DNA of 64,000 nt from Pseudomonas beijingensis (GTDB lineage Bacteria; Pseudomonadota; Gammaproteobacteria; Pseudomonadales; Pseudomonadaceae): assembly GCF_030687295.1 (NCBI RefSeq), contig NZ_CP117425.1, forward strand, positions 682,001-746,000, in the 5' to 3' direction. The translations under genes were made by a program, and so were the position numbers. How positions within the stretch are numbered: the first letter of the stretch is position 1; the number at the start of each line of letters is the position of its first letter. Below are positions 33,765-41,800 of this stretch, piece after piece. The notes beneath the pieces are model-generated. The model saw nothing but the letters and a program-made list of their open reading frames with translations, made no database searches and was not told where the DNA came from.

Positions 33765-34127
33765 GTGTTCACCGATGTTAACCAGACGGCCAGACCTGAC
33801 TCTCAAGCAAAGCCTGATCAGCCGACATTGATAGCTGATCGTGTAAATACAAAAATAGAATCATCTGGTAAACCTTTGCCTAACGCAAATATGGCAACTG
33901 CACATGCGGAAATTGGGGTCATACAGCAAGCCCACGATGCCGGGAAAACCCAAGGGGCCGCTATGACTCTAAAAGTTGAGGGGCAAGCTGTGTGTGGTTA
34001 TTGCCGAGGAGATATTGCAGCGGCCGCGGAGAAGGCCGGCTTAAAGTCCCTTGAGATTAATGAGATTGCTACGGGTAAAAGGTTATATTGGAGACCCGGT
34101 ATGCGTTCTGTTAAGGAGCTAAATTAA
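33765..34127 (+). CDS. Orphan CdiA C-terminal toxin module, deaminase type
   Basis: A displaced toxin tip with no secretion part. The frame is open from just after the previous stop (33707) with linker-like sequence (AEGEVNGQVFTDVNQTARPD). The first possible start is GTG 33765, with no ribosome site. The domain shows the zinc deaminase pattern: TAHAEIGVIQQA (HAE) and AVCGYCRGDI (CxxC), ending LYWRPGMRSVKELN, as in polymorphic-toxin nucleic-acid deaminases. It is probably silent spare cargo that could recombine onto cdiA. The stop overlaps the ATG of the next gene (TAATGA), its likely immunity gene. Confidence 0.75.
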   Translation: MFTDVNQTARPDSQAKPDQPTLIADRVNTKIESSGKPLPNANMATAHAEIGVIQQAHDAGKTQGAAMTLKVEGQAVCGYCRGDIAAAAEKAGLKSLEINEIATGKRLYWRPGMRSVKELN

Positions 34128-34525
34128 TGAAGAACTATACTTTATCGTGGGTGGTTGGTGTCGGTGATCAGGCGAAGGGGGGGAATAAAAAACTGCCTGC
34201 TTGGCAAGATGTTGAATTTCATTTAGATGAAATTGAGAAGGAGGGCGGTTCTCTTACCTTGAATGTTGTCGACGGCCCGGATGTGGGGCCACAGTTGTTG
34301 CAAGTTTTTTCGGATAATGGTAGGTATGTTTTGTCTTTGGGGGAAGATGATGGTGAGGATTATATTGTGCGTTCTTATTTTAATTCAGGGCTTAAAGGCA
34401 GTGAATATGAAATTCTAGGTAATAATTGGAGTGGTGAACTGGTCTGCTTGAATTTTTCCGTCGTAAAAGATGCGTTTGAAGAGTTTTTTCTGACCGGGAA
34501 TGTTAGTCGAAGTTTGTTGAGTTGA
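34127..34525 (+). CDS. Putative immunity protein of the orphan deaminase
   Basis: A 132-residue acidic cytoplasmic protein whose ATG overlaps the deaminase stop by one base. Blocks such as YTLSWVVGVGDQAKGGNKKL, LPAWQDVEFHLDEIEKEGG, LGEDDGEDYIVRSYF and FEEFFLTGNVSRSLL recall small immunity proteins (DUF6911/Imm1-like) found next to deaminase toxins. The family name is from memory and uncertain; position is the stronger argument. Low GC relative to the core genome. About 155 bp of AT-rich non-coding DNA follow. Confidence 0.65.
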   Translation: MKNYTLSWVVGVGDQAKGGNKKLPAWQDVEFHLDEIEKEGGSLTLNVVDGPDVGPQLLQVFSDNGRYVLSLGEDDGEDYIVRSYFNSGLKGSEYEILGNNWSGELVCLNFSVVKDAFEEFFLTGNVSRSLLS

Positions 34526-34680
34526 GCGTTTGAGGAAGTGGTTGTCGTTTTTAGGGGGAAGTAAGGGGGAAGAGGACTGGTTTATTAAATTTTTAGGTTT
34601 TCAGGTTTCCAAATAAATCTGTTTTCGTTTCTTTTGTCCTATTTTCTTGCTTTTCTTGGTCCCCTTTTCTTGGGTAATTG

Positions 34681-35013
34681 ATGCGTAACGATAGTGAAAT
34701 TTATAATGGTATTGGCGCAATTTTATTCGATGTCGCTCCAAAAGGGGCGTGTAAGGTTGTGATGCGCGCGCAGTTGGCCCAGGAGGCGGATAGCTGCGAG
34801 TACGAATATGATTTCGTAGATGGGCAAGGTAACGTGTCTTGGTTTACCGCTGGAGGGCGTGCAAATACGGATATGCTGAAGCTGTTGGTGGAGCTCCGAC
34901 ATTGGTATTTTGAGAATAAGCTAACGGCAGGTATGTCTGTTTGGAGTGGTTGCGAAGTAACGATTGACTTGGGTGAAGGAAAAATTGGGATTGAATTTAT
35001 ATATTCGCAATGA
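34681..35013 (+). CDS. Putative immunity protein, YezG/DUF600-like
   Basis: A 110-residue protein from ATG 34681 (a TTG one codon upstream is possible). The pattern IYNGIGAILFDVAPKGACKV ... EYEYDFVDGQGNVSWF ... LKLLVELRHWYFENKLTAG ... KIGIEFIYSQ resembles YezG-family antitoxin/immunity proteins. No partner toxin remains beside it. AT-rich codon use, no strong Shine-Dalgarno. It belongs to the immunity bank behind cdiA. Confidence 0.55.
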   Translation: MRNDSEIYNGIGAILFDVAPKGACKVVMRAQLAQEADSCEYEYDFVDGQGNVSWFTAGGRANTDMLKLLVELRHWYFENKLTAGMSVWSGCEVTIDLGEGKIGIEFIYSQ

Positions 35014-35175
35014 GTAGGGGGAGTTGTGAGTCTTAAGTCTCTTGGGGAAAGAGGCGGGGCAGGTCGCAATAGAAAAAGGAGATTTATTGTTTGGATGAAG
35101 AGGAGTGGGTGTGTTTGATTATTTGGTTGCTAAATAAATTTTCCTCTGTCTTATAAGCTTTTCTGGGGCAAAGTA

Positions 35176-35727
35176 ATGGAAAGGGAAGATGTTATCTTAA
35201 TCTTGAGCGAGCAGGGCTGGGTTTGTAGCAAGGATGAAGTTGGTGATTATTTTTGTGTCACTGATGTCGGAGGAGCCCAACTTCAGATTATCCCATCTGT
35301 GGGGAAGCGCTCGGACCATTTTCGGGTTTCGCTTATGTCCTCCATTTCGTCCAAAGAGTTTTCGGAGGCTGTTTCTATCATATTGGGTGATGGCGGTGAT
35401 AATGCTCCGATTATAGTTAGAAATGAAGCTCCGGAGAAACTGTCTAGTTTTTCTAGTGATGATGTTATTAGGCTGTCTGAGAAGGCTATATCTTGGGCTC
35501 GCTCTCAGAATATTGACGAGGGGTTGACAGTTTATAGGAAACTGCCAACTGAAGCTAAAGGTGCAATGCCTATCCGACATTTGGCGGCTCTAGCAATAGC
35601 AGGTGATATTGGGCGCTTAGAAGAATATAAAAAGAGTTTTGAGAAGGGCGACAGGCTCGGATTTGTGCCTTACATTACTTTCGATATGATTGAGCGAGCA
35701 CTCATGATAGCTAAAGAAAGTAAATAA
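35176..35727 (+). CDS. Hypothetical protein of the immunity bank (183 aa)
   Basis: I do not recognise the family. The protein is soluble, with an N-terminal alpha/beta part (DVILILSEQGWVCSKDEVGD, QLQIIPSVGKRSDHFRV) and a helical C-terminal half from about residue 95 (IRLSEKAISWARSQNIDEG, RHLAALAIAGDIGRLEEYKK) reminiscent of an ankyrin/TPR-like helical pair. There is no signal peptide or membrane segment. It is preceded by 160 bp of AT-rich DNA with no visible toxin remnant; the next gene starts 10 bp after the stop. Context suggests an orphan CDI immunity gene. Confidence 0.65.
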   Translation: MEREDVILILSEQGWVCSKDEVGDYFCVTDVGGAQLQIIPSVGKRSDHFRVSLMSSISSKEFSEAVSIILGDGGDNAPIIVRNEAPEKLSSFSSDDVIRLSEKAISWARSQNIDEGLTVYRKLPTEAKGAMPIRHLAALAIAGDIGRLEEYKKSFEKGDRLGFVPYITFDMIERALMIAKESK

Positions 35728-35737
35728 TCAGAACCCC

Positions 35738-36451
35738 ATGAGTGCAGCAGATATAGAGCTATGGTTTTATGCATGTCCTGACAGAACTTTATCTATAAAA
35801 CAGCGGCATGCTGAAGTGATGGATAGGATGTCTCGGATTGGTGCTCCTTTAGGGTTCGCAGGTCTTGAGCTTCCGGCCGCCCCGAGTTGCGGCGACGGGT
35901 TGATTGCTACCTATACAGTTAAACTTCCCCTCAGAGGGCTTCGGTTTGTGGGGGACTATGCGTATCGTGGTGATCGATACCTATATGAGGATAGGGCCTC
36001 TTATGACGAGCACTTGCGTTTTGTATTTAAAATATCAAACAAGGCTGTTGATTATAAGCTTGTTGTGAATGAGTATTTGCCAAAAGTGATTGAGGCGTTT
36101 AAGGGGTATAAGGCTCATGTGTCCTATGATTTGTATGGTCTGTATTATCAAGGAGGGTTGAATGATGATAGCTTGGCTTACAATCGGTTGCGTGAGGATA
36201 AAACTATAGATGTTGATGGGCGCAACAATATTTATACGCTATTTCCTGCCCAGTTCTGGGATGCAGCCCTTTGTCAGCGTGCTCTAGGCTATGGCCCTGA
36301 TGAAGTCATTGCACGACTGCAAGGCAAGTGTCGTATGGCGGTTCGGCTGATGGATGGGGTTTATTTGGTTCTCAATGATGACCCGGGCATGTCCTATGAA
36401 ACCTTTGTGGAAATGAATGAACAGATCAAGCCGATCTTGGGGTTGGTCTAG
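35738..36451 (+). CDS. Hypothetical protein of the immunity bank (237 aa)
   Basis: Unrecognised soluble protein beginning MSAADIELWFYACPDRTLSI. It is rich in Tyr (VGDYAYRGDRYLYEDRASY, KAHVSYDLYGLYYQGGLNDD), has no signal peptide, and the C-terminal part reads VRLMDGVYLVLNDDPGMSYE. It starts 10 bp after the preceding gene, so the two are probably cotranscribed. AT-rich relative to the chromosome. An immunity role is inferred from the neighbourhood only. Confidence 0.65.
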   Translation: MSAADIELWFYACPDRTLSIKQRHAEVMDRMSRIGAPLGFAGLELPAAPSCGDGLIATYTVKLPLRGLRFVGDYAYRGDRYLYEDRASYDEHLRFVFKISNKAVDYKLVVNEYLPKVIEAFKGYKAHVSYDLYGLYYQGGLNDDSLAYNRLREDKTIDVDGRNNIYTLFPAQFWDAALCQRALGYGPDEVIARLQGKCRMAVRLMDGVYLVLNDDPGMSYETFVEMNEQIKPILGLV

Positions 36452-36541
36452 CGGGCAGATATTGAAGAAACGTAGAGAGATTATTTGGGGCAGCCGGGGG
36501 CAATGTACCGGCATCATTAAGCCATTGTCCAGGGTTAAGCA

Positions 36542-36988
36542 ATGATCATGCGTTTAGAGGAGGTGGAGAAAGGCCTTGTAGAAAAGCTGAAAGTAGCCAG
36601 TGAAAAACAGCGACGAAGTGCGGTAAAGGTAGCCTGTGAGCTTGCTTTTCAGGCCTGCCCAGTAGACGGGCCTATTGTTCCCGAGTCCCTTAAACAACTA
36701 TGTCTTGGTAGTAAGCTCACGGCCGAGCAGGTTTCTGGGCTAGATAATTTGGCTGCGCAGTTAGATGAGCAGTATTTTGACTTGCAAGACAGCCAGAATG
36801 AGGGGCAGAACTTAGATGCAGAAGTCCTTCGGTTGTTTAGCCAGGCGCGTGTTGTATCGGCACTGTCGTTAGCCGGCGGAGAGGATTCGCTTATGACAGC
36901 AGCCGAAGCAATATATGAGGCATCATCAGCTGTTGATGATAGAGTTTATATTTTTAAATCCGTACTCTTGGTTTTGCCAGAGTCTTGA
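36542..36988 (+). CDS. Hypothetical small helical protein of the immunity bank
   Basis: A 148-residue protein, almost entirely helical in character (RLEEVEKGLVEKLKVASEKQ, FQACPVDGPIVPESLKQLCL). ATG 36542 and ATG 36548 are both possible and neither has a strong ribosome site. No known motif was found. It lies 90 bp after the previous gene, whose short gap (36452-36541) shows no toxin remnant. Likely immunity by context. Confidence 0.6.
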   Translation: MIMRLEEVEKGLVEKLKVASEKQRRSAVKVACELAFQACPVDGPIVPESLKQLCLGSKLTAEQVSGLDNLAAQLDEQYFDLQDSQNEGQNLDAEVLRLFSQARVVSALSLAGGEDSLMTAAEAIYEASSAVDDRVYIFKSVLLVLPES

Positions 36989-37057
36989 TGGGGAAAGGGG
37001 GTGTTTAACTATTCGGTGTTTAAATAAAGCTGTCTTCTTTTTATGGAGGGTTTTGTA

Positions 37058-37414
37058 ATGATGTTGAAAATTGATTTCCCCCAAAATTTGATTACGGATG
37101 AGCTGCTCCGACAGGAGCGGATTCCTTGTGTATGCAAGATAGCCAAAGAGTTTGAGGTTTTTTTTGCGGAAACTATTCCTGAATCGTCTGGAGTGGTGTT
37201 GGAGTGGGATCGGAAAGAGTTGGAGTTGAGAGCTGTCGCTGGGGCGGGCGGTCAGTACACACATCATGGTTCTGGTTTGATTACCCTGAAAGGCGCTGGG
37301 AATGGAGTTTATGAAATAATTGATCTTGAGATGTTTTATAGGAGTTTTGGTTGGTGTGCGATCTTGAAAAATAGTGAATATGCACCGCCAGGGGACTTTT
37401 GGGATGAAGAGTGA
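37058..37414 (+). CDS. Hypothetical protein of the immunity bank (118 aa)
   Basis: The start is taken at ATG 37058 because GGAGGG (37045-37050) sits 7 bp before it; an upstream ATG at 37043 overlaps that site. The protein begins MMLKIDFPQNLITDELLRQE, has a beta-rich middle (VVLEWDRKELELRAVAGAGG) and ends PGDFWDEE. No family recognised. Small, acidic and soluble, with AT-rich codons, fitting a small immunity protein. Confidence 0.62.
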   Translation: MMLKIDFPQNLITDELLRQERIPCVCKIAKEFEVFFAETIPESSGVVLEWDRKELELRAVAGAGGQYTHHGSGLITLKGAGNGVYEIIDLEMFYRSFGWCAILKNSEYAPPGDFWDEE

Positions 37415-37471
37415 AAGCTATGGCTGCGCAGACTTATTGCTGTCTCTGTCAAAGGATGGAAAAAATTAGGC

Positions 37472-38119
37472 ATGAACTCTTTATTGTCGGAATGGTGTGC
37501 CTACTGTGAAGGCAAGGCATTTTTTGATAAGGCTCATTTTCTAGGTTTGTTGAAGGTACACAGTAGCGCGGAGGAGCTTAAGCGTATATTTAGCTACTTT
37601 CCTTTTTCGGAAGAATTGGTCGATAGAGCTGGGCGCGTTCTGGCCGCTGGAGAGATGGAAAGCTCTCTTTATCTCTTGCCCAAATGTAGGGTGGAGAAAA
37701 GCCAGCTGATTCGGTTGGGTGGGGAGTGGTTGAAGGAGCAAGAAAGGGCATGTGGTGTGCTTGGCAATTTGGAAATTTTCGAGCTTTGCCATAACGCTCA
37801 AATATTTTTTGTTGATGCGCAATATATGGAGGGTGTGCTTCAGCAAGATATTCCTCATTACTGGTTGTTTGATGAGGTCGGCGATGCAATCAGGGGAAGT
37901 AGGATTGCTGAGAGCGAGCAGGTTTATGCGTTGTTTGAGGCGCTCTATGGGGTGGCTGCGGACTATTATCTTGCTTGGTATATTGGGCGGCCTTTGTTTA
38001 AGTTTGATATTGATTTAGAACCCTATTTTAAATTCTGGCGGGCTGGCGGAAGGTGTGCTCTTACTGAGAGTGGATTCTTAGTGGCTAACCAGGAGCAAGG
38101 TGGTCAGGTCAGTAGATAA
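37472..38119 (+). CDS. Hypothetical protein of the immunity bank (215 aa)
   Basis: Unrecognised soluble protein starting MNSLLSEWCAYCEGKAFFDK. Aromatic-rich helices (SYFPFSEELVDRAGRVLAAG, YGVAADYYLAWYIGRPLFKF) run through it. No signal peptide, no membrane segment. It sits 57 bp after the preceding small gene on the same strand. Its antisense frames are also open over part of the length, but the ribosome spacing, direction and neighbours favour the plus strand. Probably another immunity gene. Confidence 0.62.
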   Translation: MNSLLSEWCAYCEGKAFFDKAHFLGLLKVHSSAEELKRIFSYFPFSEELVDRAGRVLAAGEMESSLYLLPKCRVEKSQLIRLGGEWLKEQERACGVLGNLEIFELCHNAQIFFVDAQYMEGVLQQDIPHYWLFDEVGDAIRGSRIAESEQVYALFEALYGVAADYYLAWYIGRPLFKFDIDLEPYFKFWRAGGRCALTESGFLVANQEQGGQVSR

Positions 38120-38148
38120 AACTTGGTGTTGAGCTACGGGGGCACAGG

Positions 38149-38763
38149 GTGCGCGACGAAGATTTTGAGTGTTTCATTGGTGTAATGGGTGAAGCAACAT
38201 CACATCGGCAGGTGCCTGGCTCCCATATTGTGAAATATCGGGGGATACTACCGGACGCGTTGCTCACCTATTGGCAGAAAGAAGGTTGGTGTGGGTATGC
38301 CAATGGACTTTTCTGGACGGTGGACCCAGACGATTACAAACACCTGCTCGATATGTGGTTAGCCGGTACTGAATTTTCGCAGATAGATAATTACCACGTT
38401 ATTGCCCGGAGTGCTTTTGGAACGCTGTATGCTTGGGGCGAGAAATACAATCAGAAAATTGTGGTTTCATGTCCGACGGGGTCTATCGTCGCGTTGATGA
38501 ATAAACTGAAAGTGCCTAATAAAGATCCGGATCTAGCCATTCAGACGTTTTTTGCTATGTCTGATAAGGAACGTTATGATCTGGAGGATAATCAAGGTGA
38601 GTTTTTATTTGATCGAGCGCTAAAAAAATTGGGTGCACTTGACGAGAGTGAGGTCTACGGTTTTGAGCCGGCATTGTTTGTTGGAGGGACGGCTTCGCTG
38701 GATCAGTTGGTTAAGTGCAATTTGAAGGTTCACTTAACGATCCTTCGACAGATGCGTTCATGA
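38149..38763 (+). CDS. GAD-like / DUF1851 domain immunity protein (Tdi1-like)
   Basis: A 204-residue protein with GTG start at 38149. The N-terminal block (HIVKYRGILPDALLTYWQKE, GWCGYANGLFWTVDPDDY) is the GAD-like domain. The C-terminal block (VIARSAFGTLYAWGEKYNQK, FFAMSDKERYDLEDNQGEFL) is the DUF1851 domain of type-VI and CDI immunity proteins such as Tdi1. No cognate toxin lies beside it, so it is an orphan guard or a leftover of a lost toxin module. Confidence 0.75.
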   Translation: MRDEDFECFIGVMGEATSHRQVPGSHIVKYRGILPDALLTYWQKEGWCGYANGLFWTVDPDDYKHLLDMWLAGTEFSQIDNYHVIARSAFGTLYAWGEKYNQKIVVSCPTGSIVALMNKLKVPNKDPDLAIQTFFAMSDKERYDLEDNQGEFLFDRALKKLGALDESEVYGFEPALFVGGTASLDQLVKCNLKVHLTILRQMRS

Positions 38764-38815
38764 GTGAGCACGGTAAGCGGAAGGTCGTTTATTGGCGTAA
38801 AAGGAGCACATCGAA

Positions 38816-39688
38816 ATGGATGCAATCAACGTCCGGCTTCATCAGCACCGGCACTGGCTGTCACAGTCGGAAGGCATGACGGCTCAAGAGCTTGATTTTA
38901 TCGATGAGGACCTTGCCAGCGACTCATTAAACGGATTGGACAATGTGGCTGAGTCGCTGGGGATGTTGGCGACCTATCACGGCATTCGGGGCGAAGTCGC
39001 GATCAGTGATGGAGAGGCTTCTGGCTGGGAGCAGGTCTCTCGCTCGATGATGTACCGTTATTGGACGCTGATGCTCAAGGCGAAGACTTTCTCCAAAACG
39101 AGTTTTCTTCAAGGCCTCCGAACCGTCCCGAACCTGACTAACCAGTTGAGTATTGCTGGGTGCTTGCTGGCCGGGTTGATAGCGGTTGATCGTCGTGATC
39201 TGGCTGCATCCGTGGCCGATGTGCTTGCCGGAATGTTGTCTGTCAAAGGCGCCGTCGATTCGAGCTATCTTGAACGGCGTCGATTTGAACCTTTCATGCT
39301 CTGGCTTTATTCAGTCTATTCGCAAGGTGCTGCGCTTCCAGAGATCAAGTCGATGGATCTGGGGATTTATCAAAACGTGATAGACGAATGGAAAAATGAG
39401 CAGGGGCTTGCTGATGCACTGGAAGCGCTTTGTCGATATCACTTATCCCACGCTGAGGACGACGGTGGTGGGGCGTGGGACCCTGAGTTCAAATACGCGC
39501 CTTTCGATTTGTTGCCCTTGGAGGTCCACGCCATTTTTCAGGTTCGGCAGCAACTTGGTTTGGCTGTTCCAGCTGTTTCGAGTCCTTTGTTGTCCACAGA
39601 GACGGCCGCAGTAGAAAACCTGGTCATCATTTCTGATCAGCTTGCTATTCGGGTGGAGACGGCCTACGAGCGTTTCTTCGGGCTTTAG
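38816..39688 (+). CDS. Putative immunity protein, Imm49-like
   Basis: A 290-residue helical protein with a good AAGGAG ribosome site 10 bp before the ATG. Segments such as QVSRSMMYRYWTLMLKAKTF, AGCLLAGLIAVDRRDLAASV and the closing YAPFDLLPLEVHAIFQVRQQ recall Imm49-type immunity proteins. The assignment is from memory and tentative. GC content is closer to the core genome than that of its upstream neighbours. It is the last intact gene of the bank. Confidence 0.6.
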   Translation: MDAINVRLHQHRHWLSQSEGMTAQELDFIDEDLASDSLNGLDNVAESLGMLATYHGIRGEVAISDGEASGWEQVSRSMMYRYWTLMLKAKTFSKTSFLQGLRTVPNLTNQLSIAGCLLAGLIAVDRRDLAASVADVLAGMLSVKGAVDSSYLERRRFEPFMLWLYSVYSQGAALPEIKSMDLGIYQNVIDEWKNEQGLADALEALCRYHLSHAEDDGGGAWDPEFKYAPFDLLPLEVHAIFQVRQQLGLAVPAVSSPLLSTETAAVENLVIISDQLAIRVETAYERFFGL

Positions 39689-39740
39689 ACGCAGGCGCGA
39701 CCCTTTTTTCAGTTAAGCAATGACATGCGGTGAGCTGAAA

Positions 39741-39831
39741 ATGAAGTATTACTTGTTGCGGGAAGATGTGCAGTTTCCCGAACGCTGGTATTTGGGCGAT
39801 ATAAAACACTGCAACAACTGGCTCTTCCCTT
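39741..39831 (+). pseudogene. Truncated Imm11-like immunity gene, interrupted by a REP element
   Basis: ATG 39741 reads MKYYLLREDVQFPERWYLGD and then IKHCNNW, the typical N terminus of Imm11 (DUF1629) proteins. Then it runs straight into a REP unit at 39832. Nothing of the remaining gene is visible beyond the REP pair. It marks the right edge of the immunity bank. Confidence 0.6.
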
Positions 39832-39926
39832 CGTGGCGAGGGAGCTTGCTCCCGCTCGGTTGCGTAGCCGCCGCCAAAAAACAGGTCCGCTGCGCGGCCC
39901 AGCGGGAGCAAGCTCCCTCGCCACAG
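39832..39926. repeat. REP-like pair (GTGGCGAGGGAGCTTGCTCC type)
   Basis: GTGGCGAGGGAGCTTGCTCC at 39832 and its inverted partner GGGAGCAAGCTCCCTCGCCAC ending 39924 form a doublet of the second REP subtype in this window. It replaces the 3' part of an Imm11-like gene. The remaining 265 bp up to the next gene show no supported feature. Confidence 0.82.
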
Positions 39927-40192
39927 GGTCTGTGGTTAGCTGATCCTTCGCACGCGGCTTCTCCCACACCTTCCCCTTAACGGAACGCCATCTCCTGCCG
40001 ATAACCCGATGAGCCCGGTTGTCTTCTGCGTTTTGGCTCGCAATGTGCGTCACGACACAGCCAGGCCAAGCGGTTGCTGAAATCCCTTGAACGTTGCTGG
40101 CTGGTGGCTATCATCTGCGCGCCTCGGGGCTGTGACACGGCGTTTCGTTGTTATGCCATTGGGTTATTTTCTTACTTGCCTGGACATCCTCG

Positions 40193-41800
40193 ATGCTGGC
40201 GTACCACCAAAAAAGTTTTCTGATCGTCGATGATTTCTCGGATTTCCGCAGTTCGATCCGCTCCATGCTGCGTGAGCTGGGCGTCAAGGACGTGGACACC
40301 GCCGACACCGGTGAAGTGGCGCTGCGCATGTGCTCGCAGAAGCGCTATGACTTCATCCTGCAGGACTATCACCTGGGCGACGGGCGCAAGAATGGCCAGC
40401 AGGTGCTCGAGGACCTGATGGTCGAGAAGTTGATCAGCCATGAAAGTGTCTTCCTCATGGTGACCGCCGAGACCAGCCAGGCGATGGTGCTCAGTGCCCT
40501 GGAGCATGAGCCGGATGCGTACCTGACCAAACCGTTCAACCGCTCCGGCCTGGCCCAGCGGCTGGAACGGCTCGAGCAGCGCAAGACCCTGCTCAAGCCG
40601 ATCCTGCAGGCCCTCGATCGTGGCAAGCCGATGGAAGTGCTCAATGCCTGCATCGCCCTATGCAAGCAGGACCCGCGCTACGGGCCGTTGTGCCTGCGTT
40701 ATCGCGCCGATGCGTTGCGTGACCTGAATCAGAACGAGGCCCTGGAGCGACTGTACAACTCCATCATCGCGGATCGCCCGTTGCCGTGGGCCTACGCGGG
40801 GCTGGGCAAGTTGATGTTCAAGCGCGGCCAGGTGGGGCAGGCCAAGGCCGTTTATGAAAAGGCCCTGAAAGTCTTTCCGATGATGCCGGCGTTGTACGAC
40901 GGCATGGCCGAAGTGTTGATGGCCGAAGGTGACACCAAGCAGGCGCAGCACGTGCTGGAAGAGGCGGTGCGCCTGTCGCCGCTGGCCGTGCGTCGCCAAT
41001 CGTTGCTGGGCAAGCTGGCGATGACCAACGAAGACTACGACACGGCTTCCCGGGCCTATCGCCAGGCGGTCGGGCAGGGCGCGCAGTCGCGCTTCAAGGA
41101 CCCGGAAAGCAACCTCGGCCTGGCCCATGCGCTGATCAGCAAGGGCAGCGAAAAAGGCCTCGACACGCGGACCCGGCTGGAGATCAACACCACTCTCAGC
41201 GCCGTGGCGAAGGAAAACCTCAACGATCCGGGGTTGCAGGTGCGGGCGCGGCTGATGAAGGCCACCAGCCTGTTGCTCAACGATGCCGAAACCGCCGAGA
41301 AGCTCACTGAACAAGCCTTGCAACGCCTCGATGGCATGGAGCAGTTCATGAGCGCCGAGGCCGCATTACTGGTGGCCAAGCAGTTGCAAATGCTTGGCCA
41401 GACCAGCGCCGGCGAGTCGATGCTCAAGAACTGCGCGGAAATCTACGGTGATGACCCGACGGTGATGCAAGGCATCGCCAAGCTGACCGACGACCCGAAC
41501 ATCCTCAACCAAGGCAATGCCGCCGCCGAGCTGAACCGCGAAGGCGTGCGGGTCTACAAGACCGGCGCATTGCCGGAGGCGCGGGAGCTGTTCCGCCGCG
41601 CGCTGAAGATGCAACCGAAGAACATCAGTATTGCCCTGAACATGGCGCAATCGCTGCTGCATGGCACCGACACCAGCGTGGAGTCGGAACTGCTGCAGGA
41701 GTGCCGCGCCTGCCTGAAACTGGTGGGCATGATGCCCGACACCGATGCGCGTTTTGCGCGTTATCAAAAACTGCGAAGCAAGGCATTTGGCGATGAATGA
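40193..41800 (+). CDS. Response regulator with TPR repeats
   Basis: A 535-residue protein. An N-terminal receiver domain (FLIVDDFSDFRSSIRSMLRE, phospho-acceptor Asp in FILQDYHLGDG, conserved Lys in AYLTKPFNR) is followed by about 400 residues of tetratricopeptide repeats (PWAYAGLGKLMFKRGQVGQA, LGKLAMTNEDYDTASRAYRQ, ALPEARELFRRALKMQPKNI). It has no DNA-binding output domain, so it probably acts by protein contact. The ATG at 40193 gives MLAYHQKSFLIVDD. The stop overlaps the next gene, a histidine kinase, by 8 bp, so the pair is likely a coupled phosphorelay. Confidence 0.9.
   Translation: MLAYHQKSFLIVDDFSDFRSSIRSMLRELGVKDVDTADTGEVALRMCSQKRYDFILQDYHLGDGRKNGQQVLEDLMVEKLISHESVFLMVTAETSQAMVLSALEHEPDAYLTKPFNRSGLAQRLERLEQRKTLLKPILQALDRGKPMEVLNACIALCKQDPRYGPLCLRYRADALRDLNQNEALERLYNSIIADRPLPWAYAGLGKLMFKRGQVGQAKAVYEKALKVFPMMPALYDGMAEVLMAEGDTKQAQHVLEEAVRLSPLAVRRQSLLGKLAMTNEDYDTASRAYRQAVGQGAQSRFKDPESNLGLAHALISKGSEKGLDTRTRLEINTTLSAVAKENLNDPGLQVRARLMKATSLLLNDAETAEKLTEQALQRLDGMEQFMSAEAALLVAKQLQMLGQTSAGESMLKNCAEIYGDDPTVMQGIAKLTDDPNILNQGNAAAELNREGVRVYKTGALPEARELFRRALKMQPKNISIALNMAQSLLHGTDTSVESELLQECRACLKLVGMMPDTDARFARYQKLRSKAFGDE

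Noticed and set aside
20707..39926. Integrated element attached at tRNA-Arg(CCT)
   Set aside because: The accessory locus lies beside the tRNA, but I found no integrase, no repeated tRNA 3' end near 39700-40190 and no transfer genes. Acquisition at the tRNA remains possible but is not supported.
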